64,000 nt of DNA from Saccharibacillus brassicae (GTDB taxonomy: Bacteria; Bacillota; Bacilli; Paenibacillales; Paenibacillaceae). The translations under genes and the position numbers were made by a program. Positions 8,314 through 16,702 of this stretch are shown here, one piece after another. The notes under the pieces are model-generated. The model did no database searches, was not told the origin of the DNA, and saw only the letters and a list, made by a program, of their open reading frames with translations. The DNA lies in contig NZ_CP041217.1 of NCBI RefSeq assembly GCF_006542275.1, positions 2,899,501-2,963,500 of the forward strand, given 5' to 3'. Within the stretch, counting starts at the first letter, position 1. Every line of letters starts with the position of its first letter.

Positions 8314-8652
8314 ATGAAAGTATCGAGAATCTTGATGTTGGTCGCGGCGGCCTGCGAACTGCTGCTGGCGATTCCCGTTCTCGGCGGCTGGTTCGTACTG
8401 GCAACCGGTTGGGGCGCGCTCGGATTCATGTTCCTGCTCCATCTGGTCACGCTCGTACTGGCCGTGCGCGAACGCGTGCCGTATTACGGCCCGATCGTCG
8501 GCCTCGTCACTTCCGCGCTGGGTTGGGTCCCGTTCCTCGGCTGGGCGATGCACCTCGCAAGCGGCATCGCGCTGCTGGTCAACGCTTTCCAGGGACAACA
8601 GCAGCAGCGCCGCGACGCCGGCCGTTCCGAAGCCGGACGCCGGTTCTACTAA
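8314..8652 (+). CDS. Small membrane protein of unknown function
   Basis: This 112-residue protein has three or four hydrophobic segments (about 5-25, 28-50, 58-75 and 77-92) followed by a Gln/Arg-rich hydrophilic tail. No family motif is recognised. CAGGAGAG before the ATG is a good ribosome binding site. A small hairpin (GCCCTC...GAGGGC, about 8242-8260) lies upstream, and a strong terminator follows. Confidence 0.75.
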   Translation: MKVSRILMLVAAACELLLAIPVLGGWFVLATGWGALGFMFLLHLVTLVLAVRERVPYYGPIVGLVTSALGWVPFLGWAMHLASGIALLVNAFQGQQQQRRDAGRSEAGRRFY

Positions 8653-8693
8653 GCGCAGCGCCGGACGCCGAGATCAGTTGCTTCCGGACATAC

Positions 8694-8731
8694 AAAAAAG
8701 CTTCGACCGCCAAGGCGGTCGAAGCTTTTTT
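8694..8731. terminator. Bidirectional intrinsic terminator
   Basis: AAAAAAGCTTCGACCGCC and its exact complement are separated by two bases, giving an 18-bp stem with A and T runs at its ends. It serves both the small membrane protein and the convergent monooxygenase operon. Confidence 0.95.
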
Positions 8732-8757
8732 GGTATGCGAAAGGCTGGAAGAGGCGC

Positions 8758-9051
8758 TTAGGACAGTGCTTGTCCTTCAAAAGCCTGAATATCCAGCGGA
8801 GCAGTCAGGTACTCGGCTGCCGTAGCGGCAAAAGCGGTGAAGTGTTCGCTTTTGTTATGGATCGCGGTCGCTTCCTGGTCGCGCCAGACTTCGACCATCG
8901 TGTAGACGTGCTCGCGGCCGACCGCTTTGTGCAGATCGTACGAGATGTTGCCTTCTTCGGCCTGCGAAGCGGCGATAAGCGGAGTGAGGCTGCTGACGAA
9001 CTCGGCTTCTTTGGCCGGGTTAACGTGGAATGTGGCATGAACGATAATCAT
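8758..9051 (-). CDS. Antibiotic biosynthesis monooxygenase (ABM) domain protein, YgiN-like
   Basis: This 97-residue protein has a single ferredoxin-like ABM fold: the start MIIVHATFHVNP, then GNISYDLHKAVGREHVYTMVEVW, and a C-terminal helix with HFTAF. Small members of this group include quinol monooxygenases such as YgiN, which act without a bound cofactor on aromatic or quinone substrates. GAGGAGGAA precedes the ATG. It is the last gene of a marR-nitroreductase-ABM unit, 36 bases after the nitroreductase, which supports a role in handling quinones or nitroaromatics. The substrate is unknown. Confidence 0.85.
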   Translation of the reverse strand: MIIVHATFHVNPAKEAEFVSSLTPLIAASQAEEGNISYDLHKAVGREHVYTMVEVWRDQEATAIHNKSEHFTAFAATAAEYLTAPLDIQAFEGQALS

Positions 9052-9087
9052 TGTGAATTCCTCCTCGGGTCTATTGAGAGGAACGGC

Positions 9088-9726
9088 TTAGCGCCATTCC
9101 GTTGTGCGGGCGATGTCCAGACGGGCCGAAGAATGACCTTCTTTGGCCGCTTTGCCGATCGAGATCAGCATGATCGGTACATGGCGTTTCGGGTCCATGC
9201 CGAAAGCTTCGGCGACTTGTTCTTTCTCGTAACCGCCGATCGGGTTGGTGTCGTAACCGTGCGCGCGGGCAACCAGCATGAACTGCATGGAGACCAGGCC
9301 GGCGTCGATCAGGACGGAATCGCGTTTCATTTCAAGCGGCATCGCGTCGAACAGCGGCAGATAAGCGGCGAGCTGCTGGTTTTTTACGTCTTCCGGCATA
9401 TAACCGAGCGATACGGCTTTGGCGAAAATTTCTTCGGCATAATCGGTGAAGTTCAGATCGCCGAACACGGCGACGACGGCTGCGGACGTCTCAACCTGGT
9501 TGCCGTTGAATTTGGCGAGCGGCAGCAGTTGGGCTTTGGCTTCCGGGCTCTCGATGACGACGAAGCGCCACGGCTGCATGTTGACGGACGAAGGCGCGAG
9601 CGTCGCTTCTTCGAGCATCTGCGTCATTTCCTCGCGGCTGATCTTGACGGAGGAATCATAGTAACGAACGGAACGGCGGCTTTTGAGAACTTCGAGGAAA
9701 TCTTGGGTTTTTTGTACACTGCTCAT
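9088..9726 (-). CDS. Nitroreductase family flavoprotein
   Basis: This is a 212-residue NAD(P)H-dependent FMN oxidoreductase. The FMN phosphate-binding RRSVRYYD near the N-terminus, APSSVNMQPWRF and the C-terminal YEKEQVAEAFG segment are typical of the nitroreductase fold, and the length is normal. Such enzymes reduce nitro compounds, quinones or azo dyes in the cytosol. AAAGGAGCT precedes the start. It lies 147 bases downstream of the marR gene and just upstream of an ABM monooxygenase on the same strand, resembling quinone-responsive nitroreductase operons of Bacillus (YodB/YodC, MhqR) in gene content. Confidence 0.9.
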   Translation of the reverse strand: MSSVQKTQDFLEVLKSRRSVRYYDSSVKISREEMTQMLEEATLAPSSVNMQPWRFVVIESPEAKAQLLPLAKFNGNQVETSAAVVAVFGDLNFTDYAEEIFAKAVSLGYMPEDVKNQQLAAYLPLFDAMPLEMKRDSVLIDAGLVSMQFMLVARAHGYDTNPIGGYEKEQVAEAFGMDPKRHVPIMLISIGKAAKEGHSSARLDIARTTEWR

Positions 9727-9873
9727 GGGAGACAGCTCCTTTGGGTTAAGTTTGCGGCGCGTACGCCGATCGTTTATAGGTTTGAACGGTAAAAAGAACT
9801 TCCTGTAAAAAAGAACTTTCGGTCCGGCCGAATCGGAGGCGGGAACGGGGTTCGCGGCCCGATCCGGTATCGG

Positions 9874-10299
9874 TTACAGGCTCTCGGCGTTGCGGTGCAT
9901 CCGCTCCAGCATATTCGCAAGGAGCAGGCGTTCGTCCGCGTCGAAGCCGGCCAGCAGCTTCTCGGTCAGCAGCGACTTCTCCTGCAAAAATCCGTCGATA
10001 TGCGCCCGTCCGTGCTCGGTGAGCCGGACGAGCGTGATCCGGTTGTCTTCCGGCGAACTGCGCCGGGTGACGAAGCCGTTCGTCTCAAGCTGCTTGAGAT
10101 GGCGCGTGACGGCGGCTCCGTCGATCCCGAGCAGCTTCTGCAGCGCGCTCTGGCCGATCTCTTCGGCCGTGAACAGCTCCTGCAGCAGCCGGAAGCGGGA
10201 AGCGCTGATGCCCGCGCAGCCGGAGAATGCGGTACTGACCCGGGTGTTAAGCAGCTGGAGCTTCTCCAGAATGCAAGATTCGGGCGTGGTCGGACACAT
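9874..10299 (-). CDS. MarR family transcriptional regulator
   Basis: This is a 141-residue winged-helix repressor. The DNA-binding part spans about residues 45-105 (IGQSALQKLLGIDGAAVTRHLKQLETNG, then the wing RRSSPEDNRITLVRLT). Cysteines at positions 2, 9 and 28 could allow thiol-based sensing, but this is inference. The start at 10299 is supported by GGGGAGGA; the longer open frame has no such site. It heads the nitroreductase-ABM gene set, and two palindromes lie directly in its promoter region, which indicates autoregulation. Confidence 0.88.
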   Translation of the reverse strand: MCPTTPESCILEKLQLLNTRVSTAFSGCAGISASRFRLLQELFTAEEIGQSALQKLLGIDGAAVTRHLKQLETNGFVTRRSSPEDNRITLVRLTEHGRAHIDGFLQEKSLLTEKLLAGFDADERLLLANMLERMHRNAESL

Positions 10300-10326
10300 G
10301 CGTATCCTCCCCTTTCTCGGTGATGC

Positions 10327-10353
10327 TTGATCCATCAATGTTTGACCCGTCAA
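10327..10353 (-). promoter_or_regulatory. Tandem palindromic operator in the marR promoter
   Basis: TTGATCCATCAA (10327-10338) and TTGACCCGTCAA (10342-10353) are 5+2+5 palindromes with centres 15 bp apart. They lie between the marR start codon and a minus-strand -10, TATATT (complement of 10356-10361), which has TTGCTT (complement of 10379-10384) as -35 at 17-bp spacing. A repressor bound here would cover the transcription start. Confidence 0.7.
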
Positions 10354-10524
10354 CTAATATAAAACGTCCACTGAGAAAAAGCAAGCTTATAATTAAAAAT
10401 TTACATAAAGAAAATGAAACCCTATGTTTCCGAAGGCGTATATCGGCTAAGACAACAGGCGGCGCTTCCTTCGACTTTCAGGCCACCCCACATCCCGCAT
10501 TCCCCATTCGAGAGGAGATTAACC

Positions 10525-10860
10525 ATGCAAACCCCACATCCGCACGAACGGCAAGGAAGCTCGCAGGATTTCGAAGACAACAAGGTGATCGCGGCCTTGT
10601 CGTACATCCTGTTCTTCCTGCCGCTTCTCGCCGCGCGCAATTCCCGCTTCGCCATGTATCACGCCAATCAGGGCCTTCTTCTGCTGCTGGTCGTCATAGC
10701 CGGCAACCTCGTGCTCGGTCTCATTCCGTTTATCGGCTGGATTCTGATGCCGATCTTCGGCTTCGCCGCTATCGCTTACCTGGTCATCGGCGTGCTGAAC
10801 GCGGTGAACGGCAAGATGCAGCCGCTTCCGCTTATGCCCAACATCGAAATCCTGAAATAA
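10525..10860 (+). CDS. DUF4870-type small membrane protein
   Basis: This 111-residue protein has a short polar N-terminus, then DNKVIAALSYILFFLPLLA, an HANQGLLLLL segment and a C-terminal pair of membrane helices (about 50-70 and 72-95). The pattern (A-L-S-Y near the start, H-A-N-Q-G in the middle) is characteristic of DUF4870/YtpI-like membrane proteins, whose function is unknown. AGAGGAGAT lies upstream of the ATG at 10525; an upstream in-frame ATG at 10414 has no ribosome binding site. It is divergent from marR. Confidence 0.8.
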   Translation: MQTPHPHERQGSSQDFEDNKVIAALSYILFFLPLLAARNSRFAMYHANQGLLLLLVVIAGNLVLGLIPFIGWILMPIFGFAAIAYLVIGVLNAVNGKMQPLPLMPNIEILK

Positions 10861-10942
10861 GGACGAAGATCGGGTATAGTAAGAGGAAAAGCCGGTCGTT
10901 TCCCGCTATGCGGGAGCACTTGGCGCAAGCAGGAGGATACGC

Positions 10943-11200
10943 ATGAGCGAGGAACAGCAGGCGGGCATGACAGCCCGTCAAGTCGCCGAATGGATGGTCG
11001 AAGAGATTCGTTTTCGCGGCATTCTGAGGCAGGAAGAAGCGATCGCGCATGTTCGCGAACACTTTGGCGAAAGCTTCATTTTTGTCAACGAGAACGGCAA
11101 CGCATCGCTGGAAAAAGAAGTGAAGAAAGAATTCCGCAAGCTGCATCGCGGACAGATCGCCTGGGACCGGGACGGATTCATGTGGGCCTGGATCGGATAG
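10943..11200 (+). CDS. Small cytosolic protein, DUF6953-like
   Basis: The 85-residue product (TARQVAEWMVEEI, EEAIAHVREHFGESF, VNENGNASLEKEVKKEFRKL, then a Trp-containing C-terminus) matches the pattern I associate with the DUF6953 family of Bacillales: one compact helical domain of unknown role. CAGGAGGATA precedes the ATG. A strong terminator follows at once, so this is the last or only gene of its transcript. Confidence 0.75.
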   Translation: MSEEQQAGMTARQVAEWMVEEIRFRGILRQEEAIAHVREHFGESFIFVNENGNASLEKEVKKEFRKLHRGQIAWDRDGFMWAWIG

Positions 11201-11234
11201 CGGAGCAGATCCGCGCAGTCGAATAGCAATCGGA

Positions 11235-11272
11235 CACCAAAAAGCCGCCGGGATTCCGGCGGCTTTTTGGTG
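11235..11272. terminator. Bidirectional intrinsic terminator
   Basis: CACCAAAAAGCCGCCGG pairs with CCGGCGGCTTTTTGGTG around a four-base loop. It lies between the gene at 10943-11200 and the convergent histidine kinase. Confidence 0.92.
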
Positions 11273-11364
11273 TGGAGCGGGACGGGACGCCCGGAAGCGC
11301 AGCGTTCCGACTGCGGCGAGGCATGCCTTGAGGAATGCCTTGCCGCAGTCGCGTCGCGGCGTCG

Positions 11365-12957
11365 TCAGGTCGTCCGGAAACGGACGTAGAACGCGGTGCC
11401 TTCCTTGCCGGTCGACAAGTCGATCGACGCGCCGTGCTTGTTGGCGATGCTGAAGCAGATCGCGAGGCCGAGGCCGGAGCCGTTTTCTTTGGTCGTGTAG
11501 AACGGCTTCCAGATCTGCTCCACGACGTCGGGCGGGATGCCGGGGCCGTTGTCTTCGATGACGAGAACGGCGCGGTCTTCCTGCATATACGTCTTGAGCT
11601 GAATCCAGCCGTTTTCGCCGGTCGCTTCGAGCGCGTTGCGCACGAAATTGAGAATGAGCTGGGTGATCTGCTTGTTGTCCATCTCGATCGATTCCACCGG
11701 CGTCAGATGGGTCGTGATCATCTTGCCCGTCACGGAAGCGTCGGCTTCGATCAGGGGCAGGATTTTTCGAATGAGATCGTTGAGATTTTCGCGCTTGAGC
11801 TGGACCATATGGTCTTTGGCGAGCGACAAAAATTCGGTGATGATCTGATTGGCGCGGTCGAGTTCTTCGATCATGACCTGAAGATACGCCGGTTCGAGCG
11901 TATTCTTGCCCTGCATCAGCATCAGTTGAAGGAAGCCGCGCACGGTCGTCATCGGATTGCGCACTTCGTGCCCGATGCCGGCCGCCACTTCGCCGACCAG
12001 ATGCAGCTGGGACAGCCGCTGAAGCTCATGCTCGTACTGCTTGTGCTCGGTCAAGTCGCTGATCATGGTGAGCAGCAGCAGTTCGCCGTTGAAGTCGAGT
12101 CTGACGGTGCGCAGGATGCACACTTTCTCTTCGCCGGTATGGTTGGTGAACGTCACTTCGCGGCTGATGCCTTCCGGCACGGTCGAAGATTCGTCCGGTT
12201 CCGGAATCTGCCGCATGAGGTCGCTGCCGCGAATCAGCTCGCCGTAGCGGGTGTCCATGTCCAGGCGCGTAATGCCGAGCAGCAGCAAAAACGCGTCGTT
12301 GGCTTCGATGATCTCGCGCTCGGCAAGCGTCGTGATGAGCATCGGATGGGGACTTGCGGCGAAGATCGCGGCAAAGCGGTTCTCCGACGAAGACAGGAAG
12401 CGGTTCGTGTCGGCCAGCACGGCGTTCTGCCGTTCCAGTTCTTCGAACCGTCCGATCCGCCCGAAAGCGAGCACGAGCTGCGAAGCGATCAGATGCAGCA
12501 CTTCCAGTTCGACGGGATCGAAACGGTCGCCGCTGCGGGAACCGAAGCCCAGCGCGAACGGACGGTCTGTATCGAGTACGACGAGCGGGAAGCAGGCATA
12601 ACGCTGAAGCCCCATCTGACGCAGAATGCGCCCCTGGAAGTCCGTCGTGTCCTGCATCCGTTCGCAGATATAAGGGTTGTGCGACTTGATGACCGTGCCG
12701 CAGATCGTCTGTCCCTGGTCGAGCGAGAGCAGCGCTTCGGCTTCCCCGTTCGTCACGCCGCGGTGATGGATCAGCTGCAGCCGGTAGGGAAAACGTTCTT
12801 CCACCCAATAGTTCAGCAGCAGGTCCAGATTGAAATGTTTGCTTACGCAGGCGAAGACGTGCTCGATAAGCTGGGCGGGAGTCTCGCTGGACAACATTCC
12901 CGGCAGCAGTTCAGCCAGTACTTTATATTTTAGTTCCTGTTCGGTCTCCGGGTTCAA
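11365..12957 (-). CDS. Sensor histidine kinase (GAF-PAS-HisKA-HATPase), cytosolic
   Basis: This 530-residue kinase has no membrane helix. A GAF-like region (about 20-170) is followed by a PAS domain (about 190-305), the dimerisation/phosphoacceptor domain (about 318-390) with His330 in GIGHEVRNP, and an ATPase domain with N box NFVRNALEA, G1 DNGPGI and G2 GSGLGLAI. The order recalls Bacillus sporulation-type kinases (KinA/KinE), but no response regulator is adjacent, so it is an orphan. The start is TTG at 12957, which has GAGGTGA at good spacing. An internal or diffusible signal is likely. Confidence 0.9.
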   Translation of the reverse strand: MNPETEQELKYKVLAELLPGMLSSETPAQLIEHVFACVSKHFNLDLLLNYWVEERFPYRLQLIHHRGVTNGEAEALLSLDQGQTICGTVIKSHNPYICERMQDTTDFQGRILRQMGLQRYACFPLVVLDTDRPFALGFGSRSGDRFDPVELEVLHLIASQLVLAFGRIGRFEELERQNAVLADTNRFLSSSENRFAAIFAASPHPMLITTLAEREIIEANDAFLLLLGITRLDMDTRYGELIRGSDLMRQIPEPDESSTVPEGISREVTFTNHTGEEKVCILRTVRLDFNGELLLLTMISDLTEHKQYEHELQRLSQLHLVGEVAAGIGHEVRNPMTTVRGFLQLMLMQGKNTLEPAYLQVMIEELDRANQIITEFLSLAKDHMVQLKRENLNDLIRKILPLIEADASVTGKMITTHLTPVESIEMDNKQITQLILNFVRNALEATGENGWIQLKTYMQEDRAVLVIEDNGPGIPPDVVEQIWKPFYTTKENGSGLGLAICFSIANKHGASIDLSTGKEGTAFYVRFRTT

Positions 12958-13274
12958 CGGAACTCACCTCATTTGATCATACTTTCCACATACGGCAATT
13001 ATAGCACCGGAATTAGAGGAAAAGTAGACAGGAATAAGCAAGGTTAATTGAAAAAAATCAAAAAAATGAAAAAATACTTATTAATGTAAAAAAGAGCGAA
13101 GCGTTGACCCGTTATTTTCCGATAAAAAAGAAGGCGAAAATGATGAAAGATTTTTGAAAAAAACTGAAAAAAACTAATTGTATTCTATGTAAAATGTGAT
13201 ATACTTCTCTTCAGTACCGAATGACCGAAATGTTTTTTTAGTCAATCAGCTAAGGAAAGGAGCAGGACCCCGCA
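12958..13274. promoter_or_regulatory. Divergent AT-rich promoter region with a sigma-A promoter for the YhgE gene
   Basis: The region is strongly AT-rich compared with its surroundings. TTGTAT (13178-13183) and TATACT (13200-13205) are 16 bp apart and drive rightward transcription. The leftward promoter for the kinase is not obvious. Confidence 0.65.
13222..13244 (+). promoter_or_regulatory. Probable TetR operator upstream of the YhgE gene
   Basis: TGACCGAAA, five bases and TTTTAGTCA form an inverted repeat (7 of 9 positions) just downstream of the -10 box. A repressor bound here would block initiation. The TetR gene at 16108 is the natural candidate. Confidence 0.6.
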
Positions 13275-16007
13275 ATGTTTAAATCGGAATGGAAAAATAT
13301 TTTGAAGCATCGGATGACGATGCTTACCGTAGCCGCGATGCTGCTCGTTCCGGGCTTGTACGGCCTCTTTTTCCTGTCGGCGTACTGGAATCCCTACGGC
13401 CATACGGACCGCTTGTCCGTGGCCGTCGTCAACAGCGATGCCGGCACGGATTACGAAGGCAAACGGCTCGACGTGGGCAAGGACTTCGTCGAGGGGTTGA
13501 AAGATAACGATTCGTTCAAATGGGTCGTGTCCGACAAAGCCGCCGCCATGAACGGATTGAGCGCCGGCGACTATATTATGGTGATCGAGCTGCCGAAGGA
13601 TTTTTCCGAGAATGCTTCCACGCTGTTGAACGCCGATCCGAAGAAGATGAACCTCGACTACTACACGAACGCGGGCATGGGTTATTCTTCGGCGCAGATC
13701 GCCAAATCGGCAATCAAGGAAGTGAACGAAGAAATCGCCAAGCAGGTGACGCAGGAATACGCCACGACCGTGTTCAGCAGCCTGAGCGAGCTGGTCGACG
13801 GGCTGAAGGATGCCGACGACGGCGCCAAGAAGCTGGACGACGGCGCCGCCGACCTGGCGGAAGGTTCGCAGAAACTCAAGGACAATCTGAAGAAGCTCGC
13901 CGCAAGCAGCGTGACGTTCCAGGAAGGCGTCGGCGACCTCAAGACCGGTGCCGGCACGCTGAGCGCGGGCATCGTCAGCGCGGCGTCCGGCGCGGCGCAG
14001 CTCAACAACGGGCTCGGCACGCTGTCGGGCGGGGCGCAGAAGCTTGACGACGGTCTCGGCACGCTGTCGGGCGGAGCGCAGAAGCTCGACGACGGGCTTG
14101 GCACGCTGTCGGGCGGAGCGCAGAAGCTCGACGACGGCCTCGGCAGTCTGTCGGGCGGAGCACGCAAGCTCGACGACGGTCTCGGCACGCTCCAGACCGG
14201 AGCGGGCGGTCTGCAGACCGGCGCGGCGAAGCTCGATCAGGGGCTGACGCAGTTGAAGACCGGCGCGGATACGCTGTCCGGCGGTTCGCAGAAGTTGGAG
14301 AGCGGGGCGGAGCAGCTCAATCAGGGGCTCGGCCAGTCCAACGCCGGACTGCAGCAGCTGCAGGAGCAGCTGACGCCGTTCACGGCGGGCATGGAGCAGC
14401 TGAACGAAGCGGTGCAGGGACTCGGCGGACAGGCTTCTGCCGCCGCCGAACAGTTGGGCGCCGCGCAGCAGCAGCTTCAGCAGAAAGCGGCCGGGATCAA
14501 GCAGCAGCAGGAAGCGGTCGCTTCCTATATCCAGGGCAGCGCGACCATCCCGGATGCCGACAAGCAGCAGCTGCTGTCGCTGATGGCGGCAGGCGCCGGC
14601 GGTTCCGGCGAAGCGGCCGCAGCCGCAGAAGGCGCTTCGCCTTCGCAGCTGGAACAATCGCTCGGCCAGCTGGACAAGCTGGCTTCGAGCGTGGCGCAGC
14701 TGAACGAAGGCTCGCAGCGGATCCAGTCCGCGGTCGGTCAGCTGGCCGAAGGACAGAGCCGGCTCGTGCAGGGCTCTTCCGATCTGCTTGACGGGCAGAA
14801 AGAGCTGACCGCGGGGCTCGGCACGCTGTCGGGCAAGCTCGGCGAAGCCGAAGCCGGCTCGAAGCAGCTGGCCGAAGGCGCCGCGACGCTTGCCGGCGGA
14901 GCGGGCCAACTGAAAGACGGCTCGGCCAGCCTCGTAAGCGGAGCCGAGCAGTTGAAGAACGGCTCGTCGACGCTGGTCGGCGGAGCGGACCAGCTCAAGA
15001 GCGGGGCTTCGACCCTGGTCAGCGGGGCGGACCAGCTCAAAGCCGGTTCGTCCACGCTGGTCAGCGGTACGGACCGGCTCAAGGACGGCTCGCAAAGCCT
15101 CGTCGGCGGCCTCGGCCAACTCAAGACCGGCGGCGGCCAACTGGTCAGCGGCCTGGGCAAGCTCGGCGGCGCGACCGGCGAGCTTAGAGACGGAGCCGAT
15201 CAACTGGCGGACGGCTCGGTGACGCTGGACAACGGCGTCGGCGACCTTAAGGAAGGCACGAACGAGCTGTACACGTCGCTGGCCGACGGCGTCAAGGAAG
15301 CCGGCGACGTCAGCTCGGACGACAAGACGTACGACATGTTCGCGGAGCCGACCGAAGTGAAGCACGTCGACGTGAACCATGACATTACGGAGTACGGCGA
15401 AGGGCTTGCGCCTTACATGATGACAATTGCGCTGTTTGCCGGCGCGCTTATGTTCTCGTCGGTCTACCCGCTCAAGACGCCGCAGATCCGGCCGCGTTCC
15501 GGCTGGGCCTGGTTCCTGAGCAAATTCAGCGTCATCTTGTTCATGGCCGTGCTGCAAGCGGCGATTCTCGACGCGGTGCTGATCGGGATCGTCGGGCTGC
15601 ATGTGCAGAGCCTGTGGCATTTCTACGCGATCACGTTCGTGCTCAGCCTGACGTTCCTGTCGCTGCTGTTCCTGCTGTTCGCGGCGCTTGGCAAGGTCGG
15701 CCAGTTTATCGCCTTCCTGATTCTGCTGGCGCAGATCGGCGGCAGCGCGGGCACGTTCCCGAAAGTGCTGACGCCGGCGTTCTTCCAGGCGATCAATCCG
15801 TACCTGCCGGCGACTTACGGCATTCGCGCCCTGCGCGAAGCGGTATCGCTGGGCAACGACTGGGGCTACTTCTGGACGCAGCTGGCGCATGTGGGCGCAT
15901 TCGGAGCCGTCTTCCTCGTATTGGCTCTGCTGGTGTTCCTATTCAGCAGCAAACGGATCAAGACGGGGATCGAAGAAGAGCAGGGCCTGACGCCTTCGAC
16001 CGTGTAA
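13275..16007 (+). CDS. yhgE: YhgE/Pip family membrane protein
   Basis: This 910-residue protein has one N-terminal membrane helix (about 17-37), a large extracytoplasmic region and a C-terminal ABC-2-permease-like bundle of about six helices (715-895). The N-terminal outer domain shows the family pattern (VVNSDAG, then GDYIMVIELPKDFS). The middle (190-690) is a low-complexity helical zone of G-x-x-x-L heptad-like repeats, including near-identical 14-residue units (GLGTLSGGAQKLDD). The family includes phage-infection proteins and YueB-like components associated with type VII secretion. It is probably controlled by the downstream TetR regulator through the operator at 13222. Confidence 0.88.
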   Translation: MFKSEWKNILKHRMTMLTVAAMLLVPGLYGLFFLSAYWNPYGHTDRLSVAVVNSDAGTDYEGKRLDVGKDFVEGLKDNDSFKWVVSDKAAAMNGLSAGDYIMVIELPKDFSENASTLLNADPKKMNLDYYTNAGMGYSSAQIAKSAIKEVNEEIAKQVTQEYATTVFSSLSELVDGLKDADDGAKKLDDGAADLAEGSQKLKDNLKKLAASSVTFQEGVGDLKTGAGTLSAGIVSAASGAAQLNNGLGTLSGGAQKLDDGLGTLSGGAQKLDDGLGTLSGGAQKLDDGLGSLSGGARKLDDGLGTLQTGAGGLQTGAAKLDQGLTQLKTGADTLSGGSQKLESGAEQLNQGLGQSNAGLQQLQEQLTPFTAGMEQLNEAVQGLGGQASAAAEQLGAAQQQLQQKAAGIKQQQEAVASYIQGSATIPDADKQQLLSLMAAGAGGSGEAAAAAEGASPSQLEQSLGQLDKLASSVAQLNEGSQRIQSAVGQLAEGQSRLVQGSSDLLDGQKELTAGLGTLSGKLGEAEAGSKQLAEGAATLAGGAGQLKDGSASLVSGAEQLKNGSSTLVGGADQLKSGASTLVSGADQLKAGSSTLVSGTDRLKDGSQSLVGGLGQLKTGGGQLVSGLGKLGGATGELRDGADQLADGSVTLDNGVGDLKEGTNELYTSLADGVKEAGDVSSDDKTYDMFAEPTEVKHVDVNHDITEYGEGLAPYMMTIALFAGALMFSSVYPLKTPQIRPRSGWAWFLSKFSVILFMAVLQAAILDAVLIGIVGLHVQSLWHFYAITFVLSLTFLSLLFLLFAALGKVGQFIAFLILLAQIGGSAGTFPKVLTPAFFQAINPYLPATYGIRALREAVSLGNDWGYFWTQLAHVGAFGAVFLVLALLVFLFSSKRIKTGIEEEQGLTPSTV
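14011..14180 (+). repeat. 42-bp in-frame tandem repeat inside the YhgE gene
   Basis: Three units encode GLGTLSGGAQKLDD and a fourth encodes GLGSLSGGARKLDD, with near-identical DNA. More diverged copies continue on both sides. The low divergence indicates recent unit duplication. Confidence 0.88.
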
Positions 16008-16035
16008 CGGAGAAGCGAAAGGCCGCTGCACGCCA

Positions 16036-16078
16036 AACTTCCCGCGAACGAGAAATCGTCTTCGCGGGAAGTTTTTTT
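16036..16078 (+). terminator. Intrinsic terminator after the YhgE gene
   Basis: AACTTCCCGCGAA and TTCGCGGGAAGTT form a perfect 13-bp stem followed by a T run. It separates the YhgE gene from the TetR gene, which must depend on read-through or its own weak promoter. Confidence 0.9.
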
Positions 16079-16107
16079 ATAGGAACAGACAAAGAGGAGG
16101 GGCCGGG

Positions 16108-16662
16108 ATGGAAGTGAAAAGACGCCGGATTCTGGAAGCGGCCATACTGTGTTTCGAACGCTTCGGATTCCGCGGAACGACGATCGGGAGCGTGGCCAAA
16201 GCGGCGCATGTGAGCAAAAGCGCGATCTACGACTGTTTTGCGAACAAGGAAGCGCTGCTGCTGGCCATCGTCGAAGACATTTTGGAAGATCTATTGGCGG
16301 AGTCGGACCGGGCCTGTCTGCCGGGGCAGCCGCTGAGCGAAGACATCGACCGGATGTTCGACACCGTGATCGCGCTCAGGGAGCGGCATCGGCTGCTGGT
16401 CGGCATCTACCGGGAAGCCCGGCAGTCGGGCGCGCACGGTCTGCTGGATATGCGAACCGCGCTCGAAGAAGGCATCGTCCGCTATATCGAGCAGCTCGTG
16501 CGGCGGCATGCGGACGAAGGCGAGACCTTTCGGCTGGAACCGAAAATGATCGCTTTTCTCGTGTACCGGACGTATTTGCAGCTGATCCGCGATTGGGAAG
16601 ACCTGTACGAGCCGCTGACGCCGGCCCAAATCAAAAACGCGCTGAACGCTTTCGCCCTATAG
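16108..16662 (+). CDS. TetR/AcrR family transcriptional regulator
   Basis: This is a 184-residue repressor. Residues 5-50 form the TetR helix-turn-helix (RRRILEAAILCFERFGFRGTT, then VAKAAHVSKSAIYDCFANKEALL). The C-terminal ligand domain is diverged, and its ligand is unknown. GAGGAGGGG precedes the ATG. TetR genes next to YhgE/Pip genes commonly control them, and the inverted repeat in that promoter fits. It lies 100 bases after the YhgE gene, beyond a terminator. Confidence 0.88.
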   Translation: MEVKRRRILEAAILCFERFGFRGTTIGSVAKAAHVSKSAIYDCFANKEALLLAIVEDILEDLLAESDRACLPGQPLSEDIDRMFDTVIALRERHRLLVGIYREARQSGAHGLLDMRTALEEGIVRYIEQLVRRHADEGETFRLEPKMIAFLVYRTYLQLIRDWEDLYEPLTPAQIKNALNAFAL

Positions 16663-16702
16663 GGCGGCGTCCGGCGCGTTTTTGCGAAGCGGCGGCGTGC
16701 GG

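Noticed and set aside
13242-15890. Minus-strand open frame of 882 codons opposite the YhgE gene
   Set aside because: It is a mirror of the GC-rich repeat codons of the YhgE gene, is rich in Arg/Gln/Leu, has no ribosome binding site and no recognisable domain.
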